A program made the position numbers and the translations under genes. Under the pieces are notes generated by a model. It worked only from the letters and a program-made list of their open reading frames with translations, had not been told where the DNA came from and made no database searches. A stretch of 64,000 nucleotides of DNA from Seminavis robusta (taxonomy: Eukaryota > Bacillariophyta > Bacillariophyceae > Naviculales > Naviculaceae): NCBI GenBank assembly GCA_903772945.1, contig CAICTM010000029.1, positions 107,778-171,777 of the forward strand. Reading direction: 5' to 3'. Shown piece after piece: positions 33,201-45,359 of this stretch (position 1 is its first letter; each line of letters opens with the position of its first letter).

Positions 33201-34613
33201 AAGCATGTATCGCAACAATTCTTTCCACTGCTTCGAGCATGTAAGTTTCAATCAATGGAGTTATCGAAACCCTCACGGCACTTAACTGGGCCCAACTCTG
33301 ACCTGGCATTCCTACTGTTTTGCAATGAAAAGGCTTCCCACGTTCTTCAGAGCGTTACCAAATTGATGTCCCGAATTGTCGCTCCTTCGGATTGGTCAAC
33401 CGACAGCCATGATGCTCTCCACGATCACACTTATGTAAGTGGAAAAGGTTTTGGACATGCCCGGAATATCAAGAAGAACTCACACAGTGATCTCTCAAAC
33501 CAATTACTCTACTCAGGGCATCACAAGCGATCCTTTAACTCAGTTCTCTTGCGCCTTGTCGGCCTTGATTCACGACGTTGACCACGTGGGAGTCCCCAAT
33601 TCTCAGGTTAGCAAACGTCGTGTACTGACTGAACTTCTGTAGCTTGACCTGTAAATTGCTAACCTGTTGTTCACTTCATGCAATGAATCGCAGCTTATCA
33701 AAGAGAATGCCACAGTTTGCAGGCGCTACAAAAACCGCAGCCCAGCCGAGCAGAACTCGTTGCAATTGAGCTGGGACTTGCTAATGGATCCAAAGTTTGA
33801 AGCCTTGCGCTCGACCATTTGTTCCAGTAAGGACGAGGTGATTCGCTTCCGCCAGCTGGTGGTCAACTCTGTCATGGCAACCGACATTGTGGACAAGGGC
33901 TTGAAAGAGCTGAGGAACGGTCGCTGGGACAAGGCCTTCAAAGATTCAACCAGCATGGCTAGCGACAATGAGAAGAATTCGGTGAACAGGAAGGCTACAA
34001 TTGTCATTGAGCATCTCATTCAAGCTTCTGACGTTTCCCACACCATGCAACACTGGAATGTTTACCGCAAATGGAACGAGAATTTCTTCTTTGAGTGCTA
34101 TGGCGCATACAAGGCTGGCCGCGCTGAAAGGTGAGTGCACACATTAGGCAACTTTGAAATGGATTGATCTGTGTCCATGGACATGCTAACGAAACGATCT
34201 CTTTCGCTGCCACAGTGACCCTTCTGTGAACTGGTACAAGGGCGAAATTGGCTTCTTTGACTTTTACAGTAAGAATTCATCATTTGCTCTGCTTGTTTGA
34301 CTGTTGACCAGTGAACAAAAGTATCTCAATATATCCCGTCTTTAATGTTGACCCAGTTATCCCTCTTGCCAAGAAGCTCAAGGAATGCGGTGTGTTTGGA
34401 GTCAGCTCTGTAAGTTCCCACGATACGAGGACATGGCACTACAAGTATGTATCCCATCTTATCTTTATCTGACTTCCAACTAATTTTCCTCGATGGTTGC
34501 AGGGAGAATATCTTGATTATGCGCAAAAGAATCGAGAAGAGTGGGTGTTGAGGGGAGAAGAGGTTGTTGCGGAAATGCTCCAGAAGTTCAATGACGACGG
34601 GATAGATTGCTAG
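30250..34613 (+). CDS. Receptor-type class III nucleotidyl cyclase fused to an HD cyclic-nucleotide phosphodiesterase
   Basis: The model is join(30250..30549,30660..32021,32113..32144,32222..32312,32396..32535,32616..33240,33333..33434,33517..33606,33694..34130,34216..34268,34357..34409,34503..34613), 1,131 aa; every junction is GT..AG and the frame closes. An acidic cytosolic N-terminus precedes TM1 (VVTVVLLLTALAVTLTTYQL, ~78-97), then a large extracellular sensor, TM2 (~431-455), the cyclase domain (~520-690) and the PDE domain (~775-1120). Cyclase metal aspartates are in LIADISGF (D532) and TVGDCYVA (D576). FKVETVGD carries the Glu typical of guanylate cyclases, but the second specificity site, RFQLFGDTMN, has Gln rather than Cys or Asp, so the substrate is uncertain. 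The PDE shows HCFEHASHV and LIHDVDHVGVPN (H903, D904, H907). It would both make and degrade a cyclic nucleotide at the membrane. Confidence 0.95.
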
Positions 34614-36668
34614 CTAGCTTGGTAGCTACGTAGCTTGTTTCTCATGTTTACCGGGATCCATCCTCCTCCGAACTCCGAATTCAACTTCCAGATGAGTGCA
34701 TCGTTGACGGTTGTCTGGGGTCAGGCAAGCAATCATCACGACGTCTACTTGGGCAAAAAATGTGAGGCGAGCTGTGAATAAGATGTGAGCAGCACCTGCG
34801 GGCCATCGCGTGCTGGTACCGCTGTACCAGTACTGGTACGGGTATCAGTACAGTACCCATCGGGACTTGGGAGCACTTTTAAACTTTCGTGGTTTGAGTT
34901 GCTCTTAACGCTCCCAAAACTCATATTTATGTAATGTTTTAATTGATATTTTAAGAAAGATTTATGCACAGTTTCTGTACCGGTACACGTGTACCACACC
35001 AGTCTTCAGGATTGCTGAACTAACTGAACTTAATCTGCCATTTTGGGATTAATTTGGGCTACACAGTGGATCCATTACCGCTGCAGTTCTGAGTGCTGCA
35101 TGGAGAGAAGGTAGGTTTACATCCAGAGAGAGGGACGTTGAACAGTTCATGTGCCCACGTCCTCATACATTTTGTTGCACTTGTGAGAACAGGCCCACTC
35201 TCAGTTATTTGGGGGTTACCGGTACTGGTGAGAAAACTCTTCTTCTCCACTTGCCCCATTCTCTTGGACCCGCCAAGGCTCACATGCACTCCTTGTCTCG
35301 TTTGTGTCATCAAAAGTCAACATCGCATGCATTGAGAGCACTTGCATTGACATTGGCAACAAGCAAAATCCACCTAATGATCAGACTGCACAGCTTATCT
35401 GTGCTGCAGGAAAGGGCGCTCAGAGAAGGTGGCTGCACTTGAAAGGAAAAGATGAGAGCCGTCCGTCTCCTTGGTGTCTGTGACTTGGTCATCTTGCGGT
35501 TTGTGTAGTAATGCTGGAACCTTATCCTCTGCAGATGATTCTCTTATCTGGTTCTCTTACAGCAGTATCTTCAATCTTCAACTACATGTACTCCAAGCTT
35601 GGCAGGCAGCTTCAGCCCATAGCAAGATGACCCGCAATCTCTTGAATCTCTGGTGTCATTGTCACGGTGCGGTGGCTGGCTGTTGCAACACTTGCAGCAC
35701 CAAATCAGGATTCAGGATAGTTCTTTGCTGAAGCATTTGACTTGAATGGAGCCTCCCAAGGCTGTCGTGTTCTTTTGTTGGATGTTTCAAAACTAATGAA
35801 GAAACTATCCCAAGGAAAGGAAGCTGCGCATACTCAGCCAGGTCTTCTACTCTACAGCTCGAGTGCGACCCCCAATGGTGCAGGCTGCCTTGCAAGGGTC
35901 CAGGTCGGCATCACAGTTGCCAATCAGACTAGCTGGTACAGCTCTGTTACCGTAGAGTAGTACAGCATGTGCGGATGAGCGAGATCTACACCATTCTTTC
36001 TGTTTTTCTGGGCGGGGCGGAAGGAGGAATCAAGAACCGGCTTTTTCTGTTCTTGTCTCAGGTCCAAAGGAAATAAAGGGGGTGACCTCCAATCATTGAG
36101 ACAATCGAGACATCTATTGAGACAATGTGGCAATTTGGTACTTTCTAGTACAGCTCTTGTACTTTAATCTGGGCCATGATTCCTTGAGGCATAACTCATC
36201 TATCGTCAAGGCTTCAAGGTTTCGACTACATCTATTGCCTCGATTGGACAGCTATGGAACACAACAGGCCCACGAAGAATGGTGGGTCCAAACGAGACGA
36301 AATAAGCTTGATGAGCAAGCTCTTGAGATACTAGCTAGTACCGGTACGTTCTTGAACAAAATCTGAACAATCATGTGGTTCTTTTCCCCAGAGTTCTTTG
36401 GAAAGGCAACGTCACTGACCACTTGAGACGATGTATGTTTCCATTTCTAACTTGGAAGGAAATGCTGAATAAATCTCAATCCGTCACTACTAATTATTAT
36501 AAGCCCGAGTACCTGTGACGTGGTTTGTAGAATGATGTAATCATGATGCAGACATTTGGGAGCACGCAACCATAAAAATAGATCTACTGCTCCATGCTCC
36601 ACTGTTGTGATTAAATTTGTGATGTCTTGATTGTACTATTTTAAAATACTAGTACATGTACAGTAGTA
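34614..36668. other. Intergenic, dispersed-repeat copy
   Basis: No convincing gene. Holds the second copy of the dispersed repeat (35543-35820) and GGTACC/ACCGGT palindromes near 34815-34850 and 34978-34990. Confidence 0.5.
35543..35820 (+). repeat. Dispersed repeat, copy 2
   Basis: Same orientation as 26343-26600, with the longest exact block running from GACTTGAATGGAGCC to TCCCAAGGCTGTC. Some segments are inserted or deleted relative to copy 1. Confidence 0.7.
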
Positions 36669-36675
36669 GCTACAA
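36669..36675. repeat. Candidate target-site duplication, left
   Basis: GCTACAA directly before the hAT-like element. The same seven bases follow its right end at 40690-40696. hAT elements make 8-bp duplications, so one base may have changed. Confidence 0.55.
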
Positions 36676-36689
36676 GGGTTCGCTAACCA

Positions 36690-37150
36690 GTTCTTTCGGT
36701 TACCGGTTATTTGACATTTGGTTACCGGTTGTTCGATTTGGTTACGTAACCGGTAACCGGCAACCGGGACCTCGCGATAACCGGTTACTCAACCGGTAAC
36801 CGGTAACGGGTCGTTTTCGACTGGTTACTTTTGGACCGGTTACCGTTACTTTACGACCGGTTACCGGTTATCGAACTGGTTACTTTGCGACCGGTTACAC
36901 GACTGTTACCTGTTACGATGGGTTACCGCATTTCGTACTCGATTTTCGAAACTTGCCGTTTCCTCTCATAAATTCGCAACCAATAACCAATAGGGGCAAC
37001 CTATGTCGTTTGGTTACTCGTTTGGTTACTCATTTGGTTACTGGTTATTCGTTGGTTGCCGTCCACATACCGTCCAAGCCACGTCCAAGCTAGCTAGCTA
37101 GCTCGTCCAAGCTAGCTTGCCACCGGTTACTCGTTTGGTTGCCGTCCAAC
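36690..37150. repeat. Left sub-terminal array of GGTTACCGG-type units
   Basis: Twenty or more overlapping copies of GGTTAC, AACCGGTAACC and TGGTTACTCG variants in both orientations. It ends in a CGTCCAAGCTAGC repeat near 37070-37210. The matching array at the other end has the related unit AACCAGTAACCGGTAACC. Confidence 0.8.
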
Positions 37151-37215
37151 ATACGTCCAAGCTGTTCAAGCTAGCTAGCTAGCCACCGTCCAAGCTACCG
37201 TCCAAGCTAGCTTCG

Positions 37216-40200
37216 TAATGTCCGAGTCAAGGTATTGGACGATTTTGGAGCCGCCCTGAGCATAGCCGATGGCGAGAACAGCACAGGTCACTTCTCCGAA
37301 GAAAACCGAGCCGATGCCGAGTTTGTCGAAGGCCAACTGGTTCAACCAACTGAACGACGACCTGGAAGAAGAAAAAAGAAGAGGAGCTTCCGCGAAGAAG
37401 ACATATACGGCCCCCCAGTGACGAAGTAGTTGAAGTCAATGTGGTTGAGGATAGCCCGAGAACGAGGACGAGGACGAGAGGACGAGCAGGACCAAGACTT
37501 CCAAGAGGACGAGGACGATGATGACGATCCACATGAGGATCCTATTGAACAAGATAGGGAGCAGTTGACTTCTAGCTATGCCAAGCCAAGTCTTTGTTCA
37601 CTTTCCCCTTGCGCAATGACTTCAAGACTACTCAGGTGAAGGCCGTTCGCTTTCTGGCAAATAGCTAGAGTTGTTTTGATTCGGAACCCAATAGTTGGGA
37701 TGAGCTGGAGAATTGATTTGGTGGCCAAAGAGAAGATGTTGAAGAGTATTGGAGACAAACGTCCTTACATGCCTGCATGCATGCATTGATCGAAGGGAAG
37801 CCTCTCCGCAAGTGTCTGTTCATGCCGTCCTACTTGAAGAAGGAGAAGACTTTGAAAATGGTTTATGATGGAACGGGGAACCTATCGAGTCACGTCAAAA
37901 AGGTTCACAAGGAAGTTCATGCCGCCATCAAACATCATAAAAAGCACTACAAATGGGGAGACATGGCACCCCAGCCTGCCGGTCCTACACGAGGAGTTCC
38001 TGCCGCTGCCGGAAGACCAACCCGAGCAGCTATGGCCGCCGCAGCTTCCGCCGTTGCTTCCCATGAATCCGTATCTACTCTTCTGTTACCGGTAGTACTC
38101 CGGCAAGCCGAAAGCCAAGATTGAAGAGCCCACCCGGGGAATCAATTCTCACATGGCCCGTCAGGGTGGGTCTGGAAAGGTACTGGATACTTTCAGGCAA
38201 CTGCAGAATGATTCTACACTAACAACAACATCTCTGAACGCGCGGTGACAGATCACACCATTGTCCGAGTACTTGAAAATGTGGCAGTTTGGTATGGCCC
38301 ATGCCGAAACTCTCAAGAAGGTCAAGAACTGTGGTCTTATGGGACGTCATGCTCTTCGTACAAGCGCCGAGAAACTGGTTTGAGTTTTCTGCGGCGGGGA
38401 AATGGCTGTCACTGAAACTTCCGAAGCCTATCTTCGTCTGTTCCGCAAACCTGTTCCCTTTATGACGGTTGGCCACGACGGTTGGGATTCGAACGATAAG
38501 GAGATCTTGGGGGTCACCATATTTTCTACAACCCAGTGCGGAAAGAGTACTTCAAGATCGCAGTTGCTCTTTGTGTTATGGAACAGCAAGAAGGCAGAGC
38601 CAACAGTCACTCAGATCCTCAAAATTGTGGGATTGTTGGGTATCTCCAGGGCCATGTTCTACCAGGCCGTGAATGACACAATGCAGCGGCTCTCGCTGTT
38701 GGCCGCCTACTCTGTGGACACAACGGTGTTTGCTGTATGCATCAAATGCAATTGTGCCTGGAACATGCAAATGGGAGAAAGATTCGAACGAAGAATCATC
38801 AACCAGTCGATACCTTTCCGGCCGGAGACAAGCTACGAAAACAGAGTGAAACTTGTGCCAAGACTTGATGGAGTTGAAGTCAAAGGCCGTTTCGCAGAGT
38901 TCGTTGAGATGATGGTTGAAGAAGGCCGTTCTGCCAGGAAAATTGGTCTGCCAATGCTACAAGAGCCGGTGGGTGGTAATCCATTATGGAGACATGTGAT
39001 TGCACGGTGGAACCTCGGCATCTACTTCTGGAAAAAGCCGAGCAACAAAAGGCTTTCTGACGAAAAATACTACGTGCTCTCCCAACACATGCCATCCAGT
39101 ATCCAATGTATATTTTGTTGATGGCGGTTCAATCCGACGTTGTTGGTTCTACTTCGTACACTTACTATTTGTGTTCAGAACTGCCGTTTTTATTTTGTTC
39201 CAGAGTATTGTTGGGTCCCAGAGACAAGACTCGACATGAGCCCTAATGAGAACGACAAGTGGGATGGTGACCTACTTTCCCCAAACGGCACTATGACGGC
39301 ACCCCCTATCATCCTGCCCCTAAAGAGGAAGGAGATTTCCTTTGTGTGCCGAGCTCTCTGACCACTGTGGCATGAAAAGGACCCCCCACCAGCACATGAC
39401 ATTGACGATTCCTCAGCAGAGTTGGTTGACCGTTTGGCAGATGGTTTTCCCGAGTATGGAGCGACGTGAAAAAGGAATTCAACAAGTCCGTCTACTGGCA
39501 ATGATGCTGAACCGTTCACCAAAGGAACGGCCCTTGACGAGGAGAGACCTTGAGTGAGCACGTCGAGGAATATGCCAAGGAAAAATACAAGCACGTGGCC
39601 ACCGGTGTTCGGATCTTGCCATGAAGGAGTGAGGCAGGCGATTGAAACCTTGTGTGACCAAATGATGAGTGAGAAGAGCCTGTTCCTGCGAGCGGCGCCA
39701 GGCGGAAGAGGAGCCAGAAGTTCCGATTCACAAGCTATCCAAGCTCGAACAACGGCGAAGGAAGAAGCAAGAACTGCTGAAACGGTGAACCGTCCAAGCA
39801 CAACCACAGGAAGGAGTGGACAAGGTGACTCAGGTTATAAAATCCTGGATGGACAGCAAGTTCGACATTGTGTCTGTACTGACAAAGCAGAAACAGAAAC
39901 TCTTACCAAAGATCAAGTCCGCAGCATCGGCATAAGGACTTGGATTGGATAAAGAACATTGACTTTATTGCCAAGAACTTCGATGTTATGGAATGTGGGA
40001 AACTGTGGAAAGAGAGACCACCCCGTTCTGTATCCTCTTGCTTGCATCGTCTTGTCATTGCCCGACAGTAATGGGGATCAAGAGAGAACCTTCAGTGGAG
40101 CTACATGGTGAACGATAGGCTAAAGGCAAACCAGGGCGACTTCACATTTCAAATGAAGGTTCTCACGTACAAGAATCGTCACTTCCTGCGCACCACAAGG

Positions 40201-40400
40201 CACCTCGTGGCGGTTGCAAGGTTGCTGGAAGCCAAGAACAGGACGAAGAGACTCTTCAGAGAACAGGTGAAATCCTCAACAAGCCACGCAAAGAAGGAGA
40301 ACCAGATCTGACAGAAGAGGATATCAACAATGGAGATGCTGGAGGAGCTGGAGTACTACTCCAAAGAGGAAGAGGAGCAGATTCGTGCTGCCAATGCTGC
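37216..40400 (+). pseudogene. hAT-like transposase, heavily frameshifted
   Basis: The readable pieces run in order. LDDFGAALSIADGENSTGHF begins near 37233. VKAVRFLANS, with an internal stop, lies near 37635. TLKMVYDGTGNLSSHVKKVH (37850-37910) has the histidine end of a BED finger. MTVGHDGWDSNDKEILGVT follows near 38462 in the longest piece (38402-39121), a hAT-like catalytic-core segment (YLRLFRKPVPF just before). Near 40045-40180 come LACIVLSLPDSNGDQERTFS, then MVNDRLKANQGDFTFQMKVL, matching the hAT C-terminal dimerisation region. At least five frame changes and several in-frame stops separate the pieces. It is not functional as sequenced. Confidence 0.75.
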
Positions 40401-40494
40401 AAAATCCTAAGGATGTCTAGGAAACAGCGATGGATTGACATGGGGGAGGCAAACAACACAAAAGTCTTGCGCTGCATGTTCAGACCTCAAGGTA

Positions 40495-40680
40495 ACCACT
40501 TGCAATTGGTTACTAACCAGTGGTTACTGGTTATTACTATTAAACCAAAAGTTTTGTTTACCAACCAGTAACCGGTAACCAGTACCTAGAACTTTTGGTT
40601 ACCCAACCAGTAACCGGTAACCAGTACCTAGAACTTTTGGTTACCAACCAGTAACCATAACCAGTACCTAACATTGGTTA
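40495..40680. repeat. Right sub-terminal array of AACCAGTAACCGGTAACC units
   Basis: Four or five direct units separated by AGTACCTAGAACTTTTGGTT, in inverted sense to part of the left array. Together they resemble transposase-binding repeats of hAT elements. Confidence 0.8.
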
Positions 40681-40689
40681 GCGATCCTG

Positions 40690-40696
40690 GCTACAA
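40690..40696. repeat. Candidate target-site duplication, right
   Basis: GCTACAA immediately after the right end of the hAT-like element, identical to the left copy. Confidence 0.55.
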
Positions 40697-41223
40697 CTCG
40701 AGTAGCCACTCTAGTAGTACAATGTCATGTATACTATTAATTAATACCTCTATGTCTTGAATGAACCATTCTACTGCCTCATTCTTTGGCAGCTGGTTGG
40801 ATGGGCCAGCCCTATGTCGATAGCAGCAAAAGCGAACAGACTAGTACCCCTGGGCAGCTGGGCAGTACACGCCGGTACAGGTATCTCATCCAAGGCAATT
40901 CCATGTCGTTACATGTATCTCACCCAGGCACGGAGGCACCCACCCAGGCAGTTGACCATGAGAAGCTCATGCGAAGCTACCTGGTACGGTATCCATTGCT
41001 GCCTGCGGCTGGTTTGAGGAGCTATTGATGCTACCTCTTTTACAACCCGGTGGTATCATACACTACCTCCAAACCACCCAAGACCTTGGCAGCTACCGTA
41101 GCTAGCTAGCTAGCTTGATCAAATAGAGCTCATCCGAAAAGAGCACACAAAAAACGACAATCTGATCCAACAACCAAGTTACTCTGCACTTCTCCCCAAT
41201 CACCATCTGGTCCTTTTTGAAAA
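40697..41223. other. Intergenic, upstream of the histidine kinase
   Basis: No gene seen. It holds GCTAGCTAG palindromes near 41100-41115 and should contain the kinase promoter. Confidence 0.55.
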
Positions 41224-44200
41224 ATGCAAGCGTCCATCTGTACGGTTTTATCCATCCAGCTCGTGTTGGTCTTGGTGATTGCGTGTGGGATCTTTCTCTG
41301 CACGTTTATCATTGAGCAGGATTCCATTGCTGCCAGCGTCGATCATGGCGAAGGTGCCGTGAATCAGTGCTTTGACCAATATATTGAGACGATTCAGGAG
41401 GTGGGAGAGTCCTTCATCACGGACATTTCCCACCAAATCAAAAACCATGTCGAGGGTGTTGTGGACGATGCCGAGGTGAGCATTAATAAGTTTGAATGTG
41501 CTTGGATTGTGCGTGTGGATGGGCTTGATTTGCATTCAATGATGATCTAAAATGATACCCTCCTTTCATCCATTGGCTTTGTTTTGCAGGGTGTCGCTCG
41601 GTCTGCTGCAAGAGCAGTTGAAAAGACTGGATTCATGGAGGGAATGGCAACGAACAGTTTTCATGGCGATCGGATGCTACCTTCACTCGGTTGGATGCTC
41701 TTGAACCCGCTAGAAGACATAGAGGACGATGTCGTGGAAGACGTTGTCATCGCTGGCTTTAACTCCACGGAAGAGGAAAACAATTGGGTCTGGTTTGGAA
41801 CCAAGTCAAGGATCCCAAACAGGGCAATGGATTGTGACTTTTACTACTACAGGAATGCAAGCAACTTGTCAAGCTCCCTCTGGTGTATCGAGGATCTTTA
41901 CGAGGAACCAGATCAGCCCAGTCCAAGCATCTGGCCTCACCTTTATTCCCCGGCCATTGTCAAGCTCCAAGAAGCAACGCCCTGTGTCGTGCCCGAAAAC
42001 GCCACGCAGAGGCCCCTGACATGGATGCCTCTCAACTTTTTTGTCTGGACTGCCAATGTCGTGGCCCTCACCAGTGTCGTCGGTGGAGTCTTTGGTCCAG
42101 ATGGCACTTGCGAAGGGCTGGCCGCTGCCAATGTACGCTTCACGTCCATGAACGAGTATCTCACCGACCTGGCAGGGTCAGCACGGTATGCCAACCTCAG
42201 CATCGCGTTGATTGAAAGTTCCTCGGGAACCATCCTGGGCACGTCGCTCGGATCCGCCATCTACAAGGAAAACGTCACCATGCCGGACGGATCGATCAAT
42301 GAGGCGGAACGGGCCGGTAATCTTTCCACAATGGAAAACCCCTTGGCAAATGCAGTCAATGAATACATCGAGGAGTCCTACGGCAGTATTGGGCAGGTGC
42401 CGGCTCCTCTCATTGTCTCGGCCACACTCGAAGGGGCTGATTACTTTATCTCCTTCGAAACCTTTTCGAGACCTGATCTCAACCTGACGATCCTTGCCTT
42501 CCTGCCTCAGCTTTCCATCACTGGGCCGGCCGAGGCCCAACGGTTCAATACCCAGCTGGTGCTGGAGGAATCTGCCAAGGGTATGTATCACTTCACTGTG
42601 CAATCTTCGTCACTGCCATACTCCTTTCCTCGTCGTCCGATAACTGACTCGTGCCTTGTTGGCTCCGTTCTTTGTGTGTGCACTTGATCCACAGAATTGG
42701 AGGACGAGAGGGATCTCAGGCTCATTGTTGTTCTCCTCATCGGAGTGGGTGGCTTGTTTGTCGCTGCCTCAGTGGCCGGCTGTACAGCTGCATACCTGTC
42801 AATGCGCATTCAAGCTTTGGTGGACTTTATGGAAAAGCTGCGGTCGCTGATATCGGAAATGGCCGATAAAGAAATGTCTCGAAGCTCGACCGAGAATCTT
42901 ACCCAGCCTCTTCCAGCCGACTTCTTTCCCGTGTTCGAAACGACCCGTTTGAATGACCTCAACCATATCCGAGACGCTACCAAAGACCTGTGTGCTCAAC
43001 TGCTGGAGACATGGAACAACAAGCAAGAGGTCTTTCGTCAAGCGTTGGAACAGAGACAGTTCACGGCTTCCATTGCACACGATATCCGCAACCCTCTTCA
43101 TGGCGTGCTGGGGATTGTCGGCATGATGCAAAGCAACATCGAAGAACACAAGGATAAGCTTCCCTTGTTGGCTGAGACCCTCAAGCACATGGGCATCCTG
43201 CTCAATGACATGGTCGACCTGTCCAAGATCCAGGGCGGCAAGGTCACCAATGTCAAGAAGAAGTTTGATGTATGGGCCTCCCTACAAGAAGTCAACACAT
43301 TGTATCAGGACAAAGTTGAGTCTGGGGGTGGAAAGCTGTCCTGCGCGGACCGATTCAGCTTGCCCGAGGCATACTCCGATCCGGTCCACGTCCAGCGTAT
43401 CCTTACCAACTACGTCTCCAATGCTTCAAAATACGCTGCTGGTTGCGAAATTATGCTCAAGGCAATGCTGGTAACGCGCGAACAAGTTCAAAGCCTGTCC
43501 TTCCTCGATCAATTTGACAGTTACTTTGGTGCAGAGGCGAGCCATTGGGCAAAGTGCGGCACCCTCGAAGATGATCAGTACATTGTCTTGGCGTGCCTTG
43601 ACAGAGGAAGGGGAATCCCTTACTCAAAGCTCCCCACTGTGTTTGATGCTTATTCGCAAACCCGTGACGATGACAGATCTCGAGGTGCAGGACTTGGTCT
43701 AGCGATCGTGAAAGGGTTAGCGGTGGAAATGGGAGGAGGAGTCGGTGTGTATTCTGAGGCTGACAGGGGTTCTCTCTTCTGGATGGTCGTCACATGTGAC
43801 CAGAACCCTCCGCCACCGCCTCTACCTTCGCCTCCAGCCCTCTTTCCTCTTTTCTCCTTGGATCAGCAATCTGAGAAATCCTGCTTGTCCACACCCATCC
43901 TACCTCTGGACCAGAAATCTGATGTGAAACCACTTTTCTCCTTGGTGGACAAGAAATCTGAAGTGAAACCACTTTTCTCTTTGGACGCGCTGCCCCCCAA
44001 GAAGGACCCAGGGTTTGGTGCGTACCAAGTCACAGACAAGGACAGCTCCAGCGACAGTTCCTGCGACGGCCCCCTCACCATCCTCCCCGTCACCGCAGAC
44101 GTTGACGCCCCATCCAAAGATCTTCCAAGCTCCTCTGTGGATACAGATGATGTCGAGGACACAAACTACGTCCTTGTGGTTGACGATACCAAGCTTAACT

Positions 44201-44559
44201 TGATGCTTTTGAAGCATTTCTTGACAAAGCTGAACATCAAGGCAGAGACTGTAATGTCAGGGATGGAGGGATTGGACAAGCTGCGACAAGACCCTAAAAA
44301 GTTCAGCTTGATCCTTTCGGACTTCAACATGCCCGAGATGAGCGGTGGAGAGATGTGTCTTGAAGTGCGCAATGACCACCGTTTGTGCAACCTGCCCTTC
44401 ATCTGTTCCTCTGGGAACGTTATCACTAAGGATGAGATGGAAACCTACCAAATGGATGAAACTCTGATGAAGCCATTTACAGCAGAGAAGCTGAAGGAGA
44501 CAATTGGGCCTTTCATGGGCCATATTTCCAAATGGTCACCCTCCTGTGCTGAAGCCTAA
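41224..44559 (+). CDS. Membrane hybrid sensor histidine kinase with C-terminal receiver
   Basis: The model is join(41224..41475,41590..42580,42695..44559), 1,035 aa, with GT..AG junctions that close in frame. TM1 lies at ~7-29 (LVLVLVIACGIFLCTFII), followed by a ~390-residue extracellular sensor with several N-x-S/T sites, TM2 at ~424-447 (LIVVLLIGVGGLFVAASVAG), a HAMP-like linker, and a HisKA dimerisation domain with FTASIAHDIRNPLHGVLG (phospho-acceptor H543). The ATPase domain has an N-box, ILTNYVSNASKY (N657), DRGRGIPY, and GAGLGLAIVKGLAVEMGGGV. A proline-rich linker with repeated KPLFSL units leads to the receiver: YVLVVDDTKLN, LSDFNMPEMSG (phospho-acceptor D957) and LMKPF (invariant Lys). 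All catalytic residues are present, so an active phosphorelay start is likely. The ligand is unknown. Confidence 0.94.
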
Positions 44560-45359
44560 GCCTTCCTATCCTCCATCTGTTCCTCTCGCATCCTTGTCAC
44601 TATGGACGAGATGGGCAGCTTCCTATTGTATCTACAAAAACAACTCCCTGATGAATCCCATTACACCAGAGAAGCTGAAGGTGGCCATTGCACAGTTAGA
44701 ATGATCGCCAGCCTTTCCAGATCGAGAAGTTGATCGACGTTACGTTACGTCGACTTGCACGGCACCCTATGATTAATAAAACAACAGCAGCAGCCACCAG
44801 CATGGGGGCCGTGCGTGCAACCATGCAGCAGCAAGCCTAGACAATTTCAAGAGAACAAAAGCAACAGCAGCACATGGCTTTGTATGGTATGAAAAACTTT
44901 GGTATCATTACATGATGATGCATAATACATAACTACATAACTACATAACTACTAGCTACTACTTGAGGAACTTCTTAGCCAGGATATGAGAGGATCTAGC
45001 TTGCATCTGAAAATAGTACCAGCTACCAGGTAGCTAGCCAGGAGCCAGGGGTTTCCATGTTGGTGTTCTGCCGTTCTGCCACTCCGAGCTGGTTACCGGT
45101 ACGTACGCTTGATCAACTGATGAGCGAGGCGACCGTGGTGCGGTAGTTATGATAGTGACTAACTGATTCCCGGGATACCCCACTGACTGACGACACTCAC
45201 CAAAGATCTCCCTCCATCAAACCGAAGTGCCAACCCAAATCATCGAACTGCCACCCGTCAATACCATACCATTTCGGCATCTTATCTTCCCAGGGAAAGC
45301 GACACCACAAGCCTCCATTGTCTACAAGTTGGTTCGTAGGAATCAATCCAGTTTGCAAT
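44560..45359. other. Intergenic
   Basis: A partly repeated trace of the receiver C-terminus lies at 44640-44703 (EKLKVAIAQLE, similar to EKLKETIGPFM of the kinase), which looks like a short duplication of the kinase tail. Otherwise CTAC/CTAG repeats and no gene. Confidence 0.5.

Larger units (their letters stand above)
36676..40689 (+). mobile_element. Decayed hAT-like DNA transposon with sub-terminal GGTTACCGG arrays
   Basis: The ends are short imperfect inverted repeats, GGGTTCGCTAACCA at the left and, reverse-complemented, CAGGATCGCTAACCA at the right, similar to hAT termini, and GCTACAA flanks both sides. Arrays of GGTTACCGG-type units lie next to each end. The interior codes a plus-strand transposase broken by many stops and frameshifts, with a BED-type finger near its start and a C-terminal dimerisation-like segment near its end. 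The size (4.0 kb) suits a full-length element that has lost activity. Confidence 0.78.

Noticed and set aside
36676-40689. Intact hAT transposase
   Set aside because: At least five frame changes and several stops interrupt it, so it is only a remnant.
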